Source: Spirochaetota bacterium
GTDB taxonomy: Bacteria > Spirochaetota > UBA4802 > JAFGDQ01
Length of the DNA stretch: 64,000 nt
NCBI GenBank assembly: GCA_034190085.1
Contig: JAXHTS010000064.1
Span: 1 to 64,000, forward strand
Direction of reading: 5' to 3'
Shown: one piece after another, positions 8,515-18,356 of the stretch
How the letters are laid out: every line of letters starts with the position of its first letter
How positions within the stretch are numbered: the first letter of the stretch is position 1
Notes under the pieces: model-generated
What the model was told of the DNA's origin: nothing
Database searches by the model: none
What the model saw: the letters and a program-made list of their open reading frames with translations, nothing else
Translations under genes and position numbers: made by a program

Positions 8515-10617
8515 ATGCTAGTAAAATGTACAAATTGTGATACTTCATATTCAGTTAATGATGAGAAGGTAAGAAATAAGAAGTTTAGCTTTTCATGTCC
8601 CAATTGTGCAACAAATGTTATTATTGATAATAGAGAAGAGAAAGAGCCTACAAGAGATCCAATTGAAGGGGCTAACATTTCTGAACCTCCCTTATCAGAA
8701 GAGCAACAACAAGAAGAGCCTCTCATAGAGGAAGGGATAATAGATAACAAGGCTAGTACTGATACTACAACAGCAATAGAGGAACCTGAAACTCAAGAAT
8801 TAATCGAAGGGGAAGAGGAGTTAGATCTCTCTGACATTGAAAGTGAGTCTTTAGTGGAGGAAGGACAAGAAGAAGAACTAAACCTTGAAGATATGTCACT
8901 CGATGAAGAAGTAAGATCAGAAGATATTCTATCAGGTATAGACGCTAATGATAGCGAAAAAGCAATAGTTAGTGAAGGAAATTTAGAGGAGTCTGTTATA
9001 TCTAATATTGATAATGAGATTACTGATTCAACTGAAGCTGGAACAGAGTCGGAATTAGAATTAAATAAAATGGTGGAGACTACAGAGACCATTCTCATTG
9101 AGGAATCTGATGATACATCTTACATTAGAGCAGAGAGTCAGGACCTACCTCTTGACAATGAGGATGATTTCAGACCAATAGAAGTTGAGACAAACGATTC
9201 TGAATTCAACCTAGAAGAACCCATAATAGATGTTGAGAAAGTTTCATTACATGAGGATGGACATGTAGAAGTAGTCATGGATAAAATCTATCCTCACTCG
9301 AACGAACTTACTGAAAAGATTAATCAGGTAGCTGATGATGTACAAGAAGAGGAGATGAAAACTGAGGATATCTTTTCCAAAGAAGACGGAGATGTAGATG
9401 AGAGTATTACTATTGATCTTGATTCTCTTGATATTCAATTTGATGATAAAGAGACAAATGGAATAACAGAGTTAGGAACATCTAAAGATGGTTCGACATC
9501 AGATGTTCAAGATGAAGATCATCAAATATCATCACAGGAGGAGGATTTAGATATCACGATAGATCTTGACTCTCTTGATCTGCCCTTAGAAGAGGTAGAA
9601 GAGGTAGAAGAGGTAAAAAGGGGTGACTTTATTGATGAAGAGGATAAAATTACAGTAGAGGATACTGGCACAACAATGGAAGATCTGATTGCTAATGAAG
9701 AAAAGCCTCTTGTCATTGAAAGCAGTGTTGAAGATGAGATTAAATTAAAAATTGATGAAGTAGCGCCGGAGATAGATGTAAATGGATATACAGGAAAGTC
9801 TGAAGGTGTCTTGGAGATAAAATCTGAAGGGATTAAATCAAAAGATAATGATTTTGATGATATCGATCTTGAAAACATAATAATTGATGATATAGATACA
9901 GAGTCAGAATCATCACTAAAGGTAGCAGATGAGTTACCTGATGTAGAAACTTCACGGGATTTTGTAAAATATAAAGCGGAGTTGGATAAATTTGAGAAAG
10001 AGACTTCAGATACAGTTCCGGGAGGAGCTGTAATCTTTTCAATTGATTACTCCTTAAAGTACTCTTCATTAGGTGCGCTTGCAAGACTGTTGATTTTATA
10101 TCTTATAAGGCTTCTTCCTCATCTACTTGTCATACTAGTCTATCTTATCCTATCAGTTATTTTAGGTCTTATAAACTCGATTGTGATTCTATTTACAGGA
10201 GAATCCGTTGAAGATTTTCAAGAGATACAGGAAAATACTATTAGATATATCACCTCTATAGCCGCTTGTGCAATGGATGTAGTTGAAGAGGTACCAAAAT
10301 TCGCCGGAAAGAAGGATATCGATTATTCCCTTCAGTACAGCATAATTTACCCTATTAAATCCTCTAGGATCCTTTCAATTCTAAGGTTATCTGTAGCAGG
10401 CATTATCTTAATTACATTGCCACACATATTACTACTAACCTTGCTTACTGTTGGTAGCATATTGGTTTGTCTTGTGGGAATGATCTCAATTATAGTTATA
10501 AAGAGATGGCCTAATGCCTTATTTACTTTTATGGTTCATTATTTTAAATATCTTGTGAGTGTCATCTCATTTCTATTTGGAGTAGTAGACAGATATCCAT
10601 CCTTCAAATTTGAATAA
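8515..10617 (+). CDS. MJ0042 zinc-ribbon / acidic linker / DUF4389 membrane protein
   Basis: 700 aa in three parts. Residues 1-40 are an MJ0042-type zinc ribbon (CTNCDTSY and CPNC). Residues about 45-500 are an extremely acidic, low-complexity region dominated by Glu, Asp, Ser and Ile, with internal repeats such as ITIDLDSLD (twice) and EEVEEV. The last 200 residues hold two DUF4389-like halves with hydrophobic hairpins; the second ends RWPNALFTF and DRYPSFKFE, matching the DUF4389 pattern of RYPRALFDF and DRYPPF. It is probably an inner-membrane protein with a long cytoplasmic acidic arm. Its function is unknown. Confidence 0.7.
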   Translation: MLVKCTNCDTSYSVNDEKVRNKKFSFSCPNCATNVIIDNREEKEPTRDPIEGANISEPPLSEEQQQEEPLIEEGIIDNKASTDTTTAIEEPETQELIEGEEELDLSDIESESLVEEGQEEELNLEDMSLDEEVRSEDILSGIDANDSEKAIVSEGNLEESVISNIDNEITDSTEAGTESELELNKMVETTETILIEESDDTSYIRAESQDLPLDNEDDFRPIEVETNDSEFNLEEPIIDVEKVSLHEDGHVEVVMDKIYPHSNELTEKINQVADDVQEEEMKTEDIFSKEDGDVDESITIDLDSLDIQFDDKETNGITELGTSKDGSTSDVQDEDHQISSQEEDLDITIDLDSLDLPLEEVEEVEEVKRGDFIDEEDKITVEDTGTTMEDLIANEEKPLVIESSVEDEIKLKIDEVAPEIDVNGYTGKSEGVLEIKSEGIKSKDNDFDDIDLENIIIDDIDTESESSLKVADELPDVETSRDFVKYKAELDKFEKETSDTVPGGAVIFSIDYSLKYSSLGALARLLILYLIRLLPHLLVILVYLILSVILGLINSIVILFTGESVEDFQEIQENTIRYITSIAACAMDVVEEVPKFAGKKDIDYSLQYSIIYPIKSSRILSILRLSVAGIILITLPHILLLTLLTVGSILVCLVGMISIIVIKRWPNALFTFMVHYFKYLVSVISFLFGVVDRYPSFKFE

Positions 10618-10726
10618 TTTACCTTATACCTATACAAATCATACATATATGGGTAAAAAAGCATATCTAATCCCTAATTAATATAACTAAATTTTCATTT
10701 TTATACATCTCATTTTAGCGCATCGG

Positions 10727-10764
10727 AATTTTGAAAAACTTCACAGATGTGATTTTTCAAAATT
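10727..10764. terminator. Bidirectional terminator between convergent genes
   Basis: A perfect 12-base inverted repeat (AATTTTGAAAAA at 10727-10738 and its complement at 10753-10764) encloses an inner hairpin, TCACA-GA-TGTGA. It lies between the end of the DUF4389 gene (plus) and the end of the MetE-like gene (minus). The A/T runs in its arms would give a U-tract on either strand. Confidence 0.6.
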
Positions 10765-10836
10765 GACCTTACTACGCACCAAAATAATCCACAGATGGGT
10801 TGTTTTATAACTATTATAATTAATAATGAATGACTC

Positions 10837-11862
10837 TCAGATGCAGATGTATTTATCTCGAAGTTGAAGTGAGAGTTGTTTAACCAAAGAAAATGCTTTC
10901 TCAACGGTTTTCTCACCATCTGGATTGATTAAACAGCATGTGGCAGGTGAAAGCAGGCTTTTTGAAATAAGAAATTGACGGTCAATTCCTACCTGATCTA
11001 AATTATTCCATATGTCAGTAATTTTTTTTTCAAGGGAGTCTATCCCTTCCCTCTCAAATGGTTCAATATTTGTTGGCACGATTCCCCATGAGATGATACC
11101 CCCTCTATCAAGAAATCTCTTTATGGATGGAGCATATTGAACGAATACCTCTGAATTTGTATAGACATCCAGTGAAAGGATATCAAGATCAAGTCTTAGT
11201 AAAAAATCCCAGTCTGGATTACCACAGAGATGAATACCGCGAGGACGCTCTATGGAACATAGAAATGCTTCAATATCATCATGCGCCTTGATATCATTAT
11301 AACCAGACATGGCGTTGAAAATAAACTGCAAACCCGGCTCATCAATATACATAAATGCATTGGCATTCTTTTTCTTAAGGCGATTTAGTTGAGCGTTTAT
11401 GCGCTTAGACATGATCTCAAGCATGATTGGACGTATGGTATCGTCGTACAGAATTGGACGATTATCTTGATCAAGGACATTGAATCCAAAGCTTATAGGC
11501 CCTTCAAGCTGTCCTCTGATTGCAGGTCTATCTGAGAGATCGAGTTCAAGAAATCTATGATAGACAGATGAGTACTCCTTGCTGATATCAAAGTATTCTG
11601 TTTCATCATAATGAGCGAAAGTCTCCTCATACTCTTCTATAAATTTATCCATAGAAAAACATATGCTACGCTTCTGAATATCAATCATTATGCCTGGGAA
11701 GTGTTCAGATGCCTGTACATACATGTCTTCATAATAGCTTAGATGAGGAAGTTGAGGCCAAAAGGGTATATCCATAATAAGGGCGAGCTCTAGAGCCTGT
11801 TCAATATCCCGATGTGGCATTACTGCCATTGCAGTTGTGAGCAAATTCCCAGGTATTGTCAT
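10837..11862 (-). CDS. MetE C-terminal/UROD-like TIM-barrel protein
   Basis: 341 aa. The sequence follows the MetE-C/UROD barrel pattern: an early PHRDIEQAL segment, GQLEGPISFG, MYIDEPGLQF near residue 171, HLCGN at 211-215 (the His-x-Cys zinc-ligand pair of cobalamin-independent methionine synthase), WGIVPTN, and a late Cys in SPATCC that could be the third ligand. Stand-alone relatives are often methyltransferases acting with corrinoid proteins or thiols. No corrinoid protein is next to it, so the substrate is unknown. The start follows TAGGTAATGAG. Confidence 0.65.
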   Translation of the reverse strand: MTIPGNLLTTAMAVMPHRDIEQALELALIMDIPFWPQLPHLSYYEDMYVQASEHFPGIMIDIQKRSICFSMDKFIEEYEETFAHYDETEYFDISKEYSSVYHRFLELDLSDRPAIRGQLEGPISFGFNVLDQDNRPILYDDTIRPIMLEIMSKRINAQLNRLKKKNANAFMYIDEPGLQFIFNAMSGYNDIKAHDDIEAFLCSIERPRGIHLCGNPDWDFLLRLDLDILSLDVYTNSEVFVQYAPSIKRFLDRGGIISWGIVPTNIEPFEREGIDSLEKKITDIWNNLDQVGIDRQFLISKSLLSPATCCLINPDGEKTVEKAFSLVKQLSLQLRDKYICI

Positions 11863-12077
11863 TATCTCATTACCTATTATTCGAAATATATATTCTCAAT
11901 TCATGCATAGAAATAAATTCTGAATATTTGTTAACACTGTATATGATAGAATCATTGTACACAATAACAAATCAATAGAATAAATGGTTAAACTGAAAAA
12001 AATGGCTTTGCCAATATTTAAGCAAAATCACAACTACCATCCATCATGATAAATCCATATGTCTAATCACCTATATA

Positions 12078-12114
12078 AACAGCGAGAGGGGGGTCAAGCC
12101 TCCCTCTCGCTGTT
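12078..12114 (-). terminator. Strong hairpin downstream of the lipoprotein gene
   Basis: A 16-base stem, AACAGCGAGAGGGGGG pairing with CCTCCCTCTCGCTGTT around a five-base loop, lies about 80 bases past the lipoprotein stop. There are one or two imperfect pairs at the loop side. The following T-tract is weak (TTTATATAGG on minus). Confidence 0.6.
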
Positions 12115-12137
12115 AAATACAATCCTATTCTTGATCA

Positions 12138-12174
12138 ATACATTCTTTTTTATTATTATTCCTTAAGAATGTAT
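12138..12174. repeat. 10-base inverted repeat
   Basis: ATACATTCTT at 12138-12147 is repeated in inverted form, AAGAATGTAT, at 12165-12174 around a T-rich 17-base loop. It sits between the lipoprotein stop and the stronger hairpin at 12078-12114 and could be a second termination or processing structure. Confidence 0.4.
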
Positions 12175-12195
12175 TTAAAAGAACTAGTGTTATAA

Positions 12196-13092
12196 TTAAT
12201 CACATAGCTCCATAGCTCCCGCTATTTCAGAGCCATCAACTCGAATTGCATTAACATAGCTGTCATCCTCATCAGAATTAATAGTTATGTCATCCCCTAC
12301 AAGCGTTATTGTACCATTCTTTACATATGGTATTTCATCAATTGTAATGTTGACAGTGATTTGCTCTTCATCAACCATGTAAGTGCCGTCGTCTTGTGGA
12401 CAATACCAGACTCCAGCAAGAGGATCATACAATCCCTGGCATGTGCCGTTTATATTATTCACGACATTTTTCGTATACCCTCGAATTATTCCATCATTCA
12501 TAAATTCTGCATATAGATCACTGATGATCTGGGTGTCAGCATTTTCGTCATAATCACAATCAAATGTAAAGGGTAAAGGTAACAGATATAGATGATCCTC
12601 TGGCGCATCATATGCCTCAGTGATCTTCCATACTCCCAATAAAGCATTTGTCATATCGCACATCACGTCTATTGCTGCCTCTGTGTCAAAATCCATTAGC
12701 AACTCTGCCCTCATAGAGAGATCAATGTCTGTTCTGCGCAGTTCAAGCACATTTACAGTCCTTGAAACCGTGTAGACTTCTCCCAAATCAGTCATGGTTA
12801 ATTCATCTCCTTCCACTGTATAAGCGCTGTCTTCATCTGTACAATGGAGAAGATCTCCCGCTACTTCCTGAATGTAGGTACTGGAACTACCTCCCAACAA
12901 AAAGAGTACGCGCGACTCAATGTCATCATTTGGGAAATTGGTTGTCACTCCATCCTCAATCATAATTTTGATACTCCAAATCCCTTCTACATCCACATCC
13001 TCATCCTCACTACATCCAGCCACGTTGAAAACCAGAGACAAAGCGATCATTAGTCCCAAGAATGAACCCCAAAACCCTTTAAAATTAGTCAT
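12196..13092 (-). CDS. Putative lipoprotein
   Basis: 298 aa with an N-terminal signal sequence and a lipobox, VAGC, at about residues 24-27, so it should be cleaved by signal peptidase II and lipidated at the Cys. The mature part is acidic and contains two lipocalin-like or META-like halves (VEGIWSIKIM and LLGVWKITEAYDAP each open a beta-rich stretch). This suggests a duplicated beta-barrel domain. It stands alone with its own terminator. I do not recognise a specific family. Confidence 0.7.
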   Translation of the reverse strand: MTNFKGFWGSFLGLMIALSLVFNVAGCSEDEDVDVEGIWSIKIMIEDGVTTNFPNDDIESRVLFLLGGSSSTYIQEVAGDLLHCTDEDSAYTVEGDELTMTDLGEVYTVSRTVNVLELRRTDIDLSMRAELLMDFDTEAAIDVMCDMTNALLGVWKITEAYDAPEDHLYLLPLPFTFDCDYDENADTQIISDLYAEFMNDGIIRGYTKNVVNNINGTCQGLYDPLAGVWYCPQDDGTYMVDEEQITVNITIDEIPYVKNGTITLVGDDITINSDEDDSYVNAIRVDGSEIAGAMELCD

Positions 13093-13681
13093 AAAAAACC
13101 TCCATTTAATTGATTTATTATTTTATTGAGAATTTTATTGGCATTCGCCGATATTAATTCTCAAAAATCATTCATAATAACTTAATTTCAAGTATATTGT
13201 CAACAAAAAAATGAAAAAAAATTATTTTTCTAATTTTTTTTAAAGGTACACCTTAATTTGCGAGCAAATCATATCAATTTATCCCTTTGATAAGATTATG
13301 ATCAAAAAAATCCTATAATAATATATTATCCCCTAATACTTCCTAGCTATCTTTATAAGATTTACAATGGGGTGATTGTAAAATCAAGTATAACATTGTA
13401 AAAATTCATAGACGAAATCCTTAATGCTATTGTAAATTTGCAGCATAATAACATATAGTTAGGCTTATTATCTATTTATTAATCCCCTTTTTTATAATGC
13501 ATTCTCAATCAATATGAGCATAATAAATATAAACGAAAAACAATTAAATAATAAATTGCTTCATCAACTAAGCTTCTTATTCTATTTAATTTTTGACAGC
13601 TACTTGTACATTAGAAGTGAAAAAATGAAAATTGAAGCGCTCTGTAATAATCCAATAAGATTACTATTAAAATAGAATACC
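13093..13681. other. Long intergenic region
   Basis: About 590 AT-rich bases between the divergently transcribed lipoprotein gene and the signal-peptidase-like gene. I see no ORF, repeat or RNA structure that I can support. The two promoters should be here. Confidence 0.4.
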
Positions 13682-14596
13682 ATGAAAAACAGGATTGTCA
13701 GATCAGAGAGTGTTTTGCAAAAAAATCCAATAACTGCATTCCTCTTATCTTTCTTTTTCACAGGCCTTGGTCAAATATACAATGGAGATTTGTCTAAGTG
13801 TATCGTTTTCTTTGGATTGAAGACCCTAACACTACTAATCATTCCCCTTTATGTAATCCATAAAAGCGCTGATTCGAATATTTCATTTTTTGTTTTCACC
13901 AGCATTTTACATCTCGCTATCATTTTCATCTCTCCCCTTGAAGCGATGTATAAAGCCAGGAAGGAGAGATCATTCAATTTCAAGGGATATAATTCTTTAT
14001 TATTCTATTTCATATATGCTGTACTACACACAGGAATAATATTAATATCTTTTTTTATTGTATCCTTCTATTTTAATATCAATAAGATAAAAGCGAATCT
14101 CATGAATCCTACCTTACATGAGGGAGAGTATGTACTGATTAATAAATATGAAGAAAATAATTATGGTGTTGGGAATGTCATTAAATACACCTACAAAGGA
14201 CAACAGAGGATTGGAAGGATATTAGCAAAAGAGGGTGAACAGGTATATTATAAAGGGAATATATTCTATATCAAAGGGAAAACTCCAAAATTAAATATAA
14301 TGAGTGAAAGCCAACTGAAAGTGATAGGATTAGACAATAGAGAGGATCTATTTATCGAGTCAATCTCTGGGATACAATACCCCGTTCAGATAACCCTTTC
14401 TAAATCAGCGTCCAATTCGAGAAGGGGTAGATCAATTATCATTGAAAATAATATGTTTTTCATAACCTTTGACAACCGAAGAAAAAATATTAAATATGAG
14501 TTAATTGAGAAGAAGATAATTGAAGGCAAGGTTGAGGGTATTATATATAGTAGTAAAATTAAGAGGATATTGTTAAAGCCATATGTAATGAACTGA
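13682..14596 (+). CDS. Signal peptidase I-like membrane protein lacking the catalytic dyad
   Basis: 304 aa. The first 130 residues form several membrane segments, starting with a TM2/DUF5683-like pattern (PITAFLLSFFFTGLGQIYNGD). From residue 138 the sequence follows the S26 signal peptidase I fold: LMNPTLHEGEYVLINKY resembles SMxPTLxxGDyvLVNK, and RIGRILAKEGEQV resembles xIKRVIGLPGDxV. The nucleophilic Ser position is Leu140 and the general-base Lys position is Gly178, so proteolytic activity is very unlikely. The protein may be a scaffold or binding protein derived from LepB. The frame is intact throughout. It stands alone and converges with adk. Confidence 0.65.
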   Translation: MKNRIVRSESVLQKNPITAFLLSFFFTGLGQIYNGDLSKCIVFFGLKTLTLLIIPLYVIHKSADSNISFFVFTSILHLAIIFISPLEAMYKARKERSFNFKGYNSLLFYFIYAVLHTGIILISFFIVSFYFNINKIKANLMNPTLHEGEYVLINKYEENNYGVGNVIKYTYKGQQRIGRILAKEGEQVYYKGNIFYIKGKTPKLNIMSESQLKVIGLDNREDLFIESISGIQYPVQITLSKSASNSRRGRSIIIENNMFFITFDNRRKNIKYELIEKKIIEGKVEGIIYSSKIKRILLKPYVMN

Positions 14597-14681
14597 TTTT
14601 TATAAATCTTAAATTATTCTATAAGAGATGATGACTTATCAGTCTCCTAAATCAGTAAATTGACGAGACTATAGATAATAC

Positions 14682-15377
14682 CTATTCCAGCCTGGAAAGT
14701 AGTTTTTCACTCACCTCTTTAACATCGGGTCTGCCATCAACTTCTATTATTATTGGAATCCCATTATTCTTATTCGATAAATCTTTAAAAAATTGCATAG
14801 CTGCTAGGGTACCCTTATCTTCATCATAATAAATATTGTGCCGCTTATTTATAGCTGCTTCATCCTGATCATCCGACCTGACTGAAATATTGGCTCCACA
14901 CACTCTGCATACATCCTTATCACCATTGGCCCTTGCAGGTTTAATATTATCTATATATATGTTGTTGGGATGATTGCCATCCTTTTCGCATATTCGTCTA
15001 CCCATAATACGCTTCTTAGCTATCTCTCTATCCAATACAATTTCAATTACATAATCCAGCCTAATTCCTTCTTCCTCGAGTGCAATGCTTAAAGATTGTG
15101 CCTGAGCCCTGTTTCTTGGAAAACCGTCTAAAAGCCATCCATCTTTACAGTCACCCTCTTTGAGTCTGTCGAGTATCATCGGTATAGTGATCTCATCTGG
15201 GACTAAATCACCATTATTAATAAATTGTTTTGCCTTTCTACCCAATTCAGTTCCATTTTTAATATTCTCTCTGAAAATAACGCCTGATTCAACATGAACA
15301 ATACTATACTTCTTTTGTATAATAGCCCCTTGAGTCCCCTTCCCGCTTCCATTAGGACCAAAAATAAGAATATTCAT
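14682..15377 (-). CDS. adk: Adenylate kinase
   Basis: 231 aa. Walker A GPNGSGKGT is at residues 7-15, followed by the AMP-binding region, DGFPRN, and a long LID with CRVCG plus a more distant Cys (GRRICEKDG) that could bind zinc. It converts ATP and AMP to two ADP in the cytoplasm. The LID, with NNIYIDNIKP and a long insert, resembles adenylate kinases I associate with sulfate-reducing Desulfobacterota; this is memory, not a search. It is the downstream neighbour of the GMC oxidoreductase gene on the same strand. Confidence 0.9.
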   Translation of the reverse strand: MNILIFGPNGSGKGTQGAIIQKKYSIVHVESGVIFRENIKNGTELGRKAKQFINNGDLVPDEITIPMILDRLKEGDCKDGWLLDGFPRNRAQAQSLSIALEEEGIRLDYVIEIVLDREIAKKRIMGRRICEKDGNHPNNIYIDNIKPARANGDKDVCRVCGANISVRSDDQDEAAINKRHNIYYDEDKGTLAAMQFFKDLSNKNNGIPIIIEVDGRPDVKEVSEKLLSRLE

Positions 15378-15435
15378 CTAATTCTCCTGATACTAGTATT
15401 CGAAATATAAGGATAATCTATAATTCGCCCTCAAG

Positions 15436-17001
15436 TTATATATTACTGAGTATATCCGACACCCTTAGGGAATTAGCAGCAATAGTTAAACTTGGATTCA
15501 CTGATCCGCCAGAGGGCATAAAGCTTGCATCAAGCACGTATAAATTTTTTACCCCCCATACTCTACATTCAGGATCTAAGACTGAAGTTGCACTACTCTC
15601 TCCAAATCTGCAGGTACCAAGTGCATGAGAGAAGGTTTCTATTGGTGCTATGTAGTACAAATGGCTACCTGCCCTTTTCAATATCTTTTTTGCTACTCTA
15701 TAAAGGGCATTAATCGCATCAAAATCCCTTTTGTTATATCTATGATATACCCTTAATGTTGGCATTCCAAAAATATCACGATTCTTCCAATCAACAAATA
15801 CCCTATTCCTATAGTGTGGTATATCCTCAGCTATACATAATTGATTTATTGAATAGTCCGATAAGAATGCTCCGATATTCCTTAACCCCCATGGGGCATT
15901 TGTCTTAATATAACCTTTACCTACGCATGAAACATCCTGAATAATTCCCCAATTACCAGGAGGCCAAGACTTCCTCTTTTTTATGTCACCATAATAAAAA
16001 TCTGAAATAGCAATCTGCTTTTGAAATTTTTTTTCAGGATTTGTTTTAAAAGGGAATACACCACATACTACACCAGAGATATGACGCATTAATGATCTAC
16101 CGATAAAGGATCCGCCATTATATATAGTGTCAATTCCTGAGGTGAGCAGCAGATGAGGTGTTGAGAGTGCCCCACATGCGACGATTAGAACCTTCGTATT
16201 TACTGTTTTTCTTTCACCACTAGCCTGATCCACAAGATCAACAGAAACAACCTTGCCATTTGAAAGATTGATTTTCACAACTCGAGTATTTGAAATAATT
16301 CTTGCACCATGTTTCATTGCATAGGGCAATACAGAAACGGAAAGATCATTCTTTGCCTCAATTTTACAAAGGTAATGATCACAGGTACCACAAAGAATGC
16401 ACTTCGCTTTGCCATTATTATTCGAAAAATTGATTGCTAATGGGATATGAAAGGGGTGTAGACCGATGTCTAATGCTGCATCCTTTATTTTTTGTGATGG
16501 CAAAGAAAGTGTCTTTGGGGGTGTTTGCGGATAATCACTCTCTCTTTGGGGTTCGGTGATATCCTCACCCATTACACCAGCAACATTCTGTAATGCCTCT
16601 GCTTCATCGTAATAGGGCGAGAGGGCTTGATAATTGAAAGGCCATGTAAATCGCCTTTCCTTCTGATCAGAATTTTGACGTGGAGGTCCTTCGAAATCGC
16701 TTTCCCTCAATCTGAATGCCGCAGCACCATAAAAGGTCGACATTCCTCCAACTGTGTCATCAGGCCACTCCAGATCTTTTCGTCGCCACTTCTGATTTAC
16801 AATCGTTGGTGTCAATCCCCTATATATAGGATCATCAATATGCAGTTTTCTTTCATCCCAGCAGGTATCATCCCTTTGAACCCATCTACCTCGTTCAACA
16901 ACAAGTACCTCTTTCCCAGCTTTTGAGAGGTTATAAGCTGCGAAAGCCCCCCCAAAACCGCTTCCAACTACTATATATTCATAACTATCATTCAATTTCA
17001 T
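15436..17001 (-). CDS. GMC family FAD-dependent oxidoreductase
   Basis: 521 aa. An FAD-binding Rossmann motif, VVGSGFGGAFAA, begins at about residue 12. The C-terminal GMC_oxred_C domain includes FSHALGTCRFG with the conserved His and the final GGSVNPSLTIAANSLRVSD block with the Asn-Pro pair. A CILCGTCDHYLCK cluster near residue 200 is unusual and could hold an iron-sulfur cluster, as in glucose/fructose dehydrogenase-like or cholesterol-oxidase-like GMC subgroups. The family oxidises alcohols or sterols. The substrate here is unknown. There is no Tat signal. Confidence 0.8.
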   Translation of the reverse strand: MKLNDSYEYIVVGSGFGGAFAAYNLSKAGKEVLVVERGRWVQRDDTCWDERKLHIDDPIYRGLTPTIVNQKWRRKDLEWPDDTVGGMSTFYGAAAFRLRESDFEGPPRQNSDQKERRFTWPFNYQALSPYYDEAEALQNVAGVMGEDITEPQRESDYPQTPPKTLSLPSQKIKDAALDIGLHPFHIPLAINFSNNNGKAKCILCGTCDHYLCKIEAKNDLSVSVLPYAMKHGARIISNTRVVKINLSNGKVVSVDLVDQASGERKTVNTKVLIVACGALSTPHLLLTSGIDTIYNGGSFIGRSLMRHISGVVCGVFPFKTNPEKKFQKQIAISDFYYGDIKKRKSWPPGNWGIIQDVSCVGKGYIKTNAPWGLRNIGAFLSDYSINQLCIAEDIPHYRNRVFVDWKNRDIFGMPTLRVYHRYNKRDFDAINALYRVAKKILKRAGSHLYYIAPIETFSHALGTCRFGESSATSVLDPECRVWGVKNLYVLDASFMPSGGSVNPSLTIAANSLRVSDILSNI

Positions 17002-17232
17002 CTCAAATTGCCTTTTAGCTCATATGTATTAGTATCTTCCGCTTAGCATGTGCCTTTCAACAATAGAGATATTATTCTTCCACTAAATATTAAGAAATGA
17101 AAAAACTTATAACCTTATTTCACTCATTGAGTAATAATAAACTAACATGCTAGAGCTTAAATATGGGAGACATAAGTATTTATTGTATAGTTTTTGCTTG
17201 AATTATTATGATGCTTTGCTATTGAAAATAAT

Positions 17233-17730
17233 TTAAACAAATGGCCAAACAGCCTCCTGATAAGCACGAATAAAGAGAAAAAGAAAGGCCCCTCCCTCTA
17301 ATATCCATGGCCAAGCCTGAATGTAGCTGCCTTTCATTGTCTCCCATCCAAAATATCCTGAATCAGCCCAAAGCCTAATAGAAAATCTTCTGTCATTCAA
17401 TGGCAACAATAAAGGCAATCCAACTGTACTGGGCAAATCTGATATATAATGGAAAATTAAGCTTATAATAGCCAGTATTGCCCATGAAATATTAAAGGGC
17501 ACAAGCAACAAACCTACTATCAATATGAAGAGCAGAGAGTGTGACCAAGTACAATGAAATGAAGGCTTCGCTATTTTGAGCCAGATGGGAATAACATCAA
17601 AATTTGGTAACCAATGAGCTACCATCACTAACGCAATACTCTCGAAGGAGAATGCGTCTATCTCACCACCAGTCAATTCTGGAGAATAGGAAGAAATCGC
17701 TAAAGCCACTGCTATATGTCCAGCTTGCAT
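17233..17730 (-). CDS. YdjM-like membrane protein (metal-dependent hydrolase family)
   Basis: 165 aa with several membrane segments. It carries conserved His and Asp residues: AGHIAVAL at the start, HWLPNFDVIP, HCTWSHSLLF and HYISDLPSTVGLPLLLPL. This is the pattern of the YdjM/DUF457 family of inner-membrane predicted hydrolases. Its ATG follows directly after the stop of the small upstream gene, and GAGGATAAATAA provides the ribosome site, so translation of the two is coupled. Confidence 0.75.
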   Translation of the reverse strand: MQAGHIAVALAISSYSPELTGGEIDAFSFESIALVMVAHWLPNFDVIPIWLKIAKPSFHCTWSHSLLFILIVGLLLVPFNISWAILAIISLIFHYISDLPSTVGLPLLLPLNDRRFSIRLWADSGYFGWETMKGSYIQAWPWILEGGAFLFLFIRAYQEAVWPFV

Positions 17731-17985
17731 TTATTTATCCTCATAAAAGTTGATTTTACTTAGTTTTTGAGTGGTTTCTCTGGCTATGGGATCAAAGAGC
17801 AATGCAATTCCCAATGATATGAACAATGAAAGAAAATATAAAACGACAGCATCTTTAATAGTAAAGGGACGGGAGGGTATTTCAAAAATTAATATTATTA
17901 TTATTGATAAAATTCCTGCTAAAACAAGCGCTATAAGTGGAGTCCTCTTTAACATATTTCTTTTCTTGATAAACACAAAGTACAT
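17731..17985 (-). CDS. Small two-pass membrane protein
   Basis: 84 aa with two hydrophobic segments and a charged C-terminus. It is directly coupled to the YdjM-like gene (stop and start adjacent). A second in-frame ATG at 17955, giving MLKRTPLIA and 74 aa, has a weak AAGAAAAG upstream and may be the true start. I recognise no family. The bases 17986-18356 upstream hold no gene that I can support; a short GC-rich patch, CGGTGACCGGG, lies near 18116. Confidence 0.5.
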   Translation of the reverse strand: MYFVFIKKRNMLKRTPLIALVLAGILSIIIILIFEIPSRPFTIKDAVVLYFLSLFISLGIALLFDPIARETTQKLSKINFYEDK

Positions 17986-18356
17986 TATCGTAATTTAATA
18001 ATAACAGAGCATAACTATTCACAATGAAGCAATAATAAATCAACAAATTTTTTATTTTCATTTAAGAAAACTGAGTATCATGTGAAAAATAAAAACATAG
18101 TAGGATATTCCGCGTCGGTGACCGGGACAACTTTCAACAAAGTAAGATGTTGCCAATGTAACAAACTTTTTTATTTATTATTTAACTAATAAAACTTTAG
18201 TCACTCAATTTAATCATCTTTTCTCCGAAAATAATATTATAACATAATAATTATAAGAGGTATAGTAAATACTTATATATGGCTGTAGGTTGAAGTCACA
18301 ATAGACTAATTCACTTATTTATACAACAAAATAATATATTATATAAGGGATTATGG

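Noticed and set aside
10715-10726. TTAGCGCATCGG repeated at 27242-27253, both next to hairpins, as a mobile element mark
   Set aside because: A 12-mer shared twice in 64 kb is expected by chance, and the flanking sequences do not match.
18111-18150. GC-rich patch CGGTGACCGGG as an insertion-sequence end
   Set aside because: No transposase, target duplication or second copy is seen.
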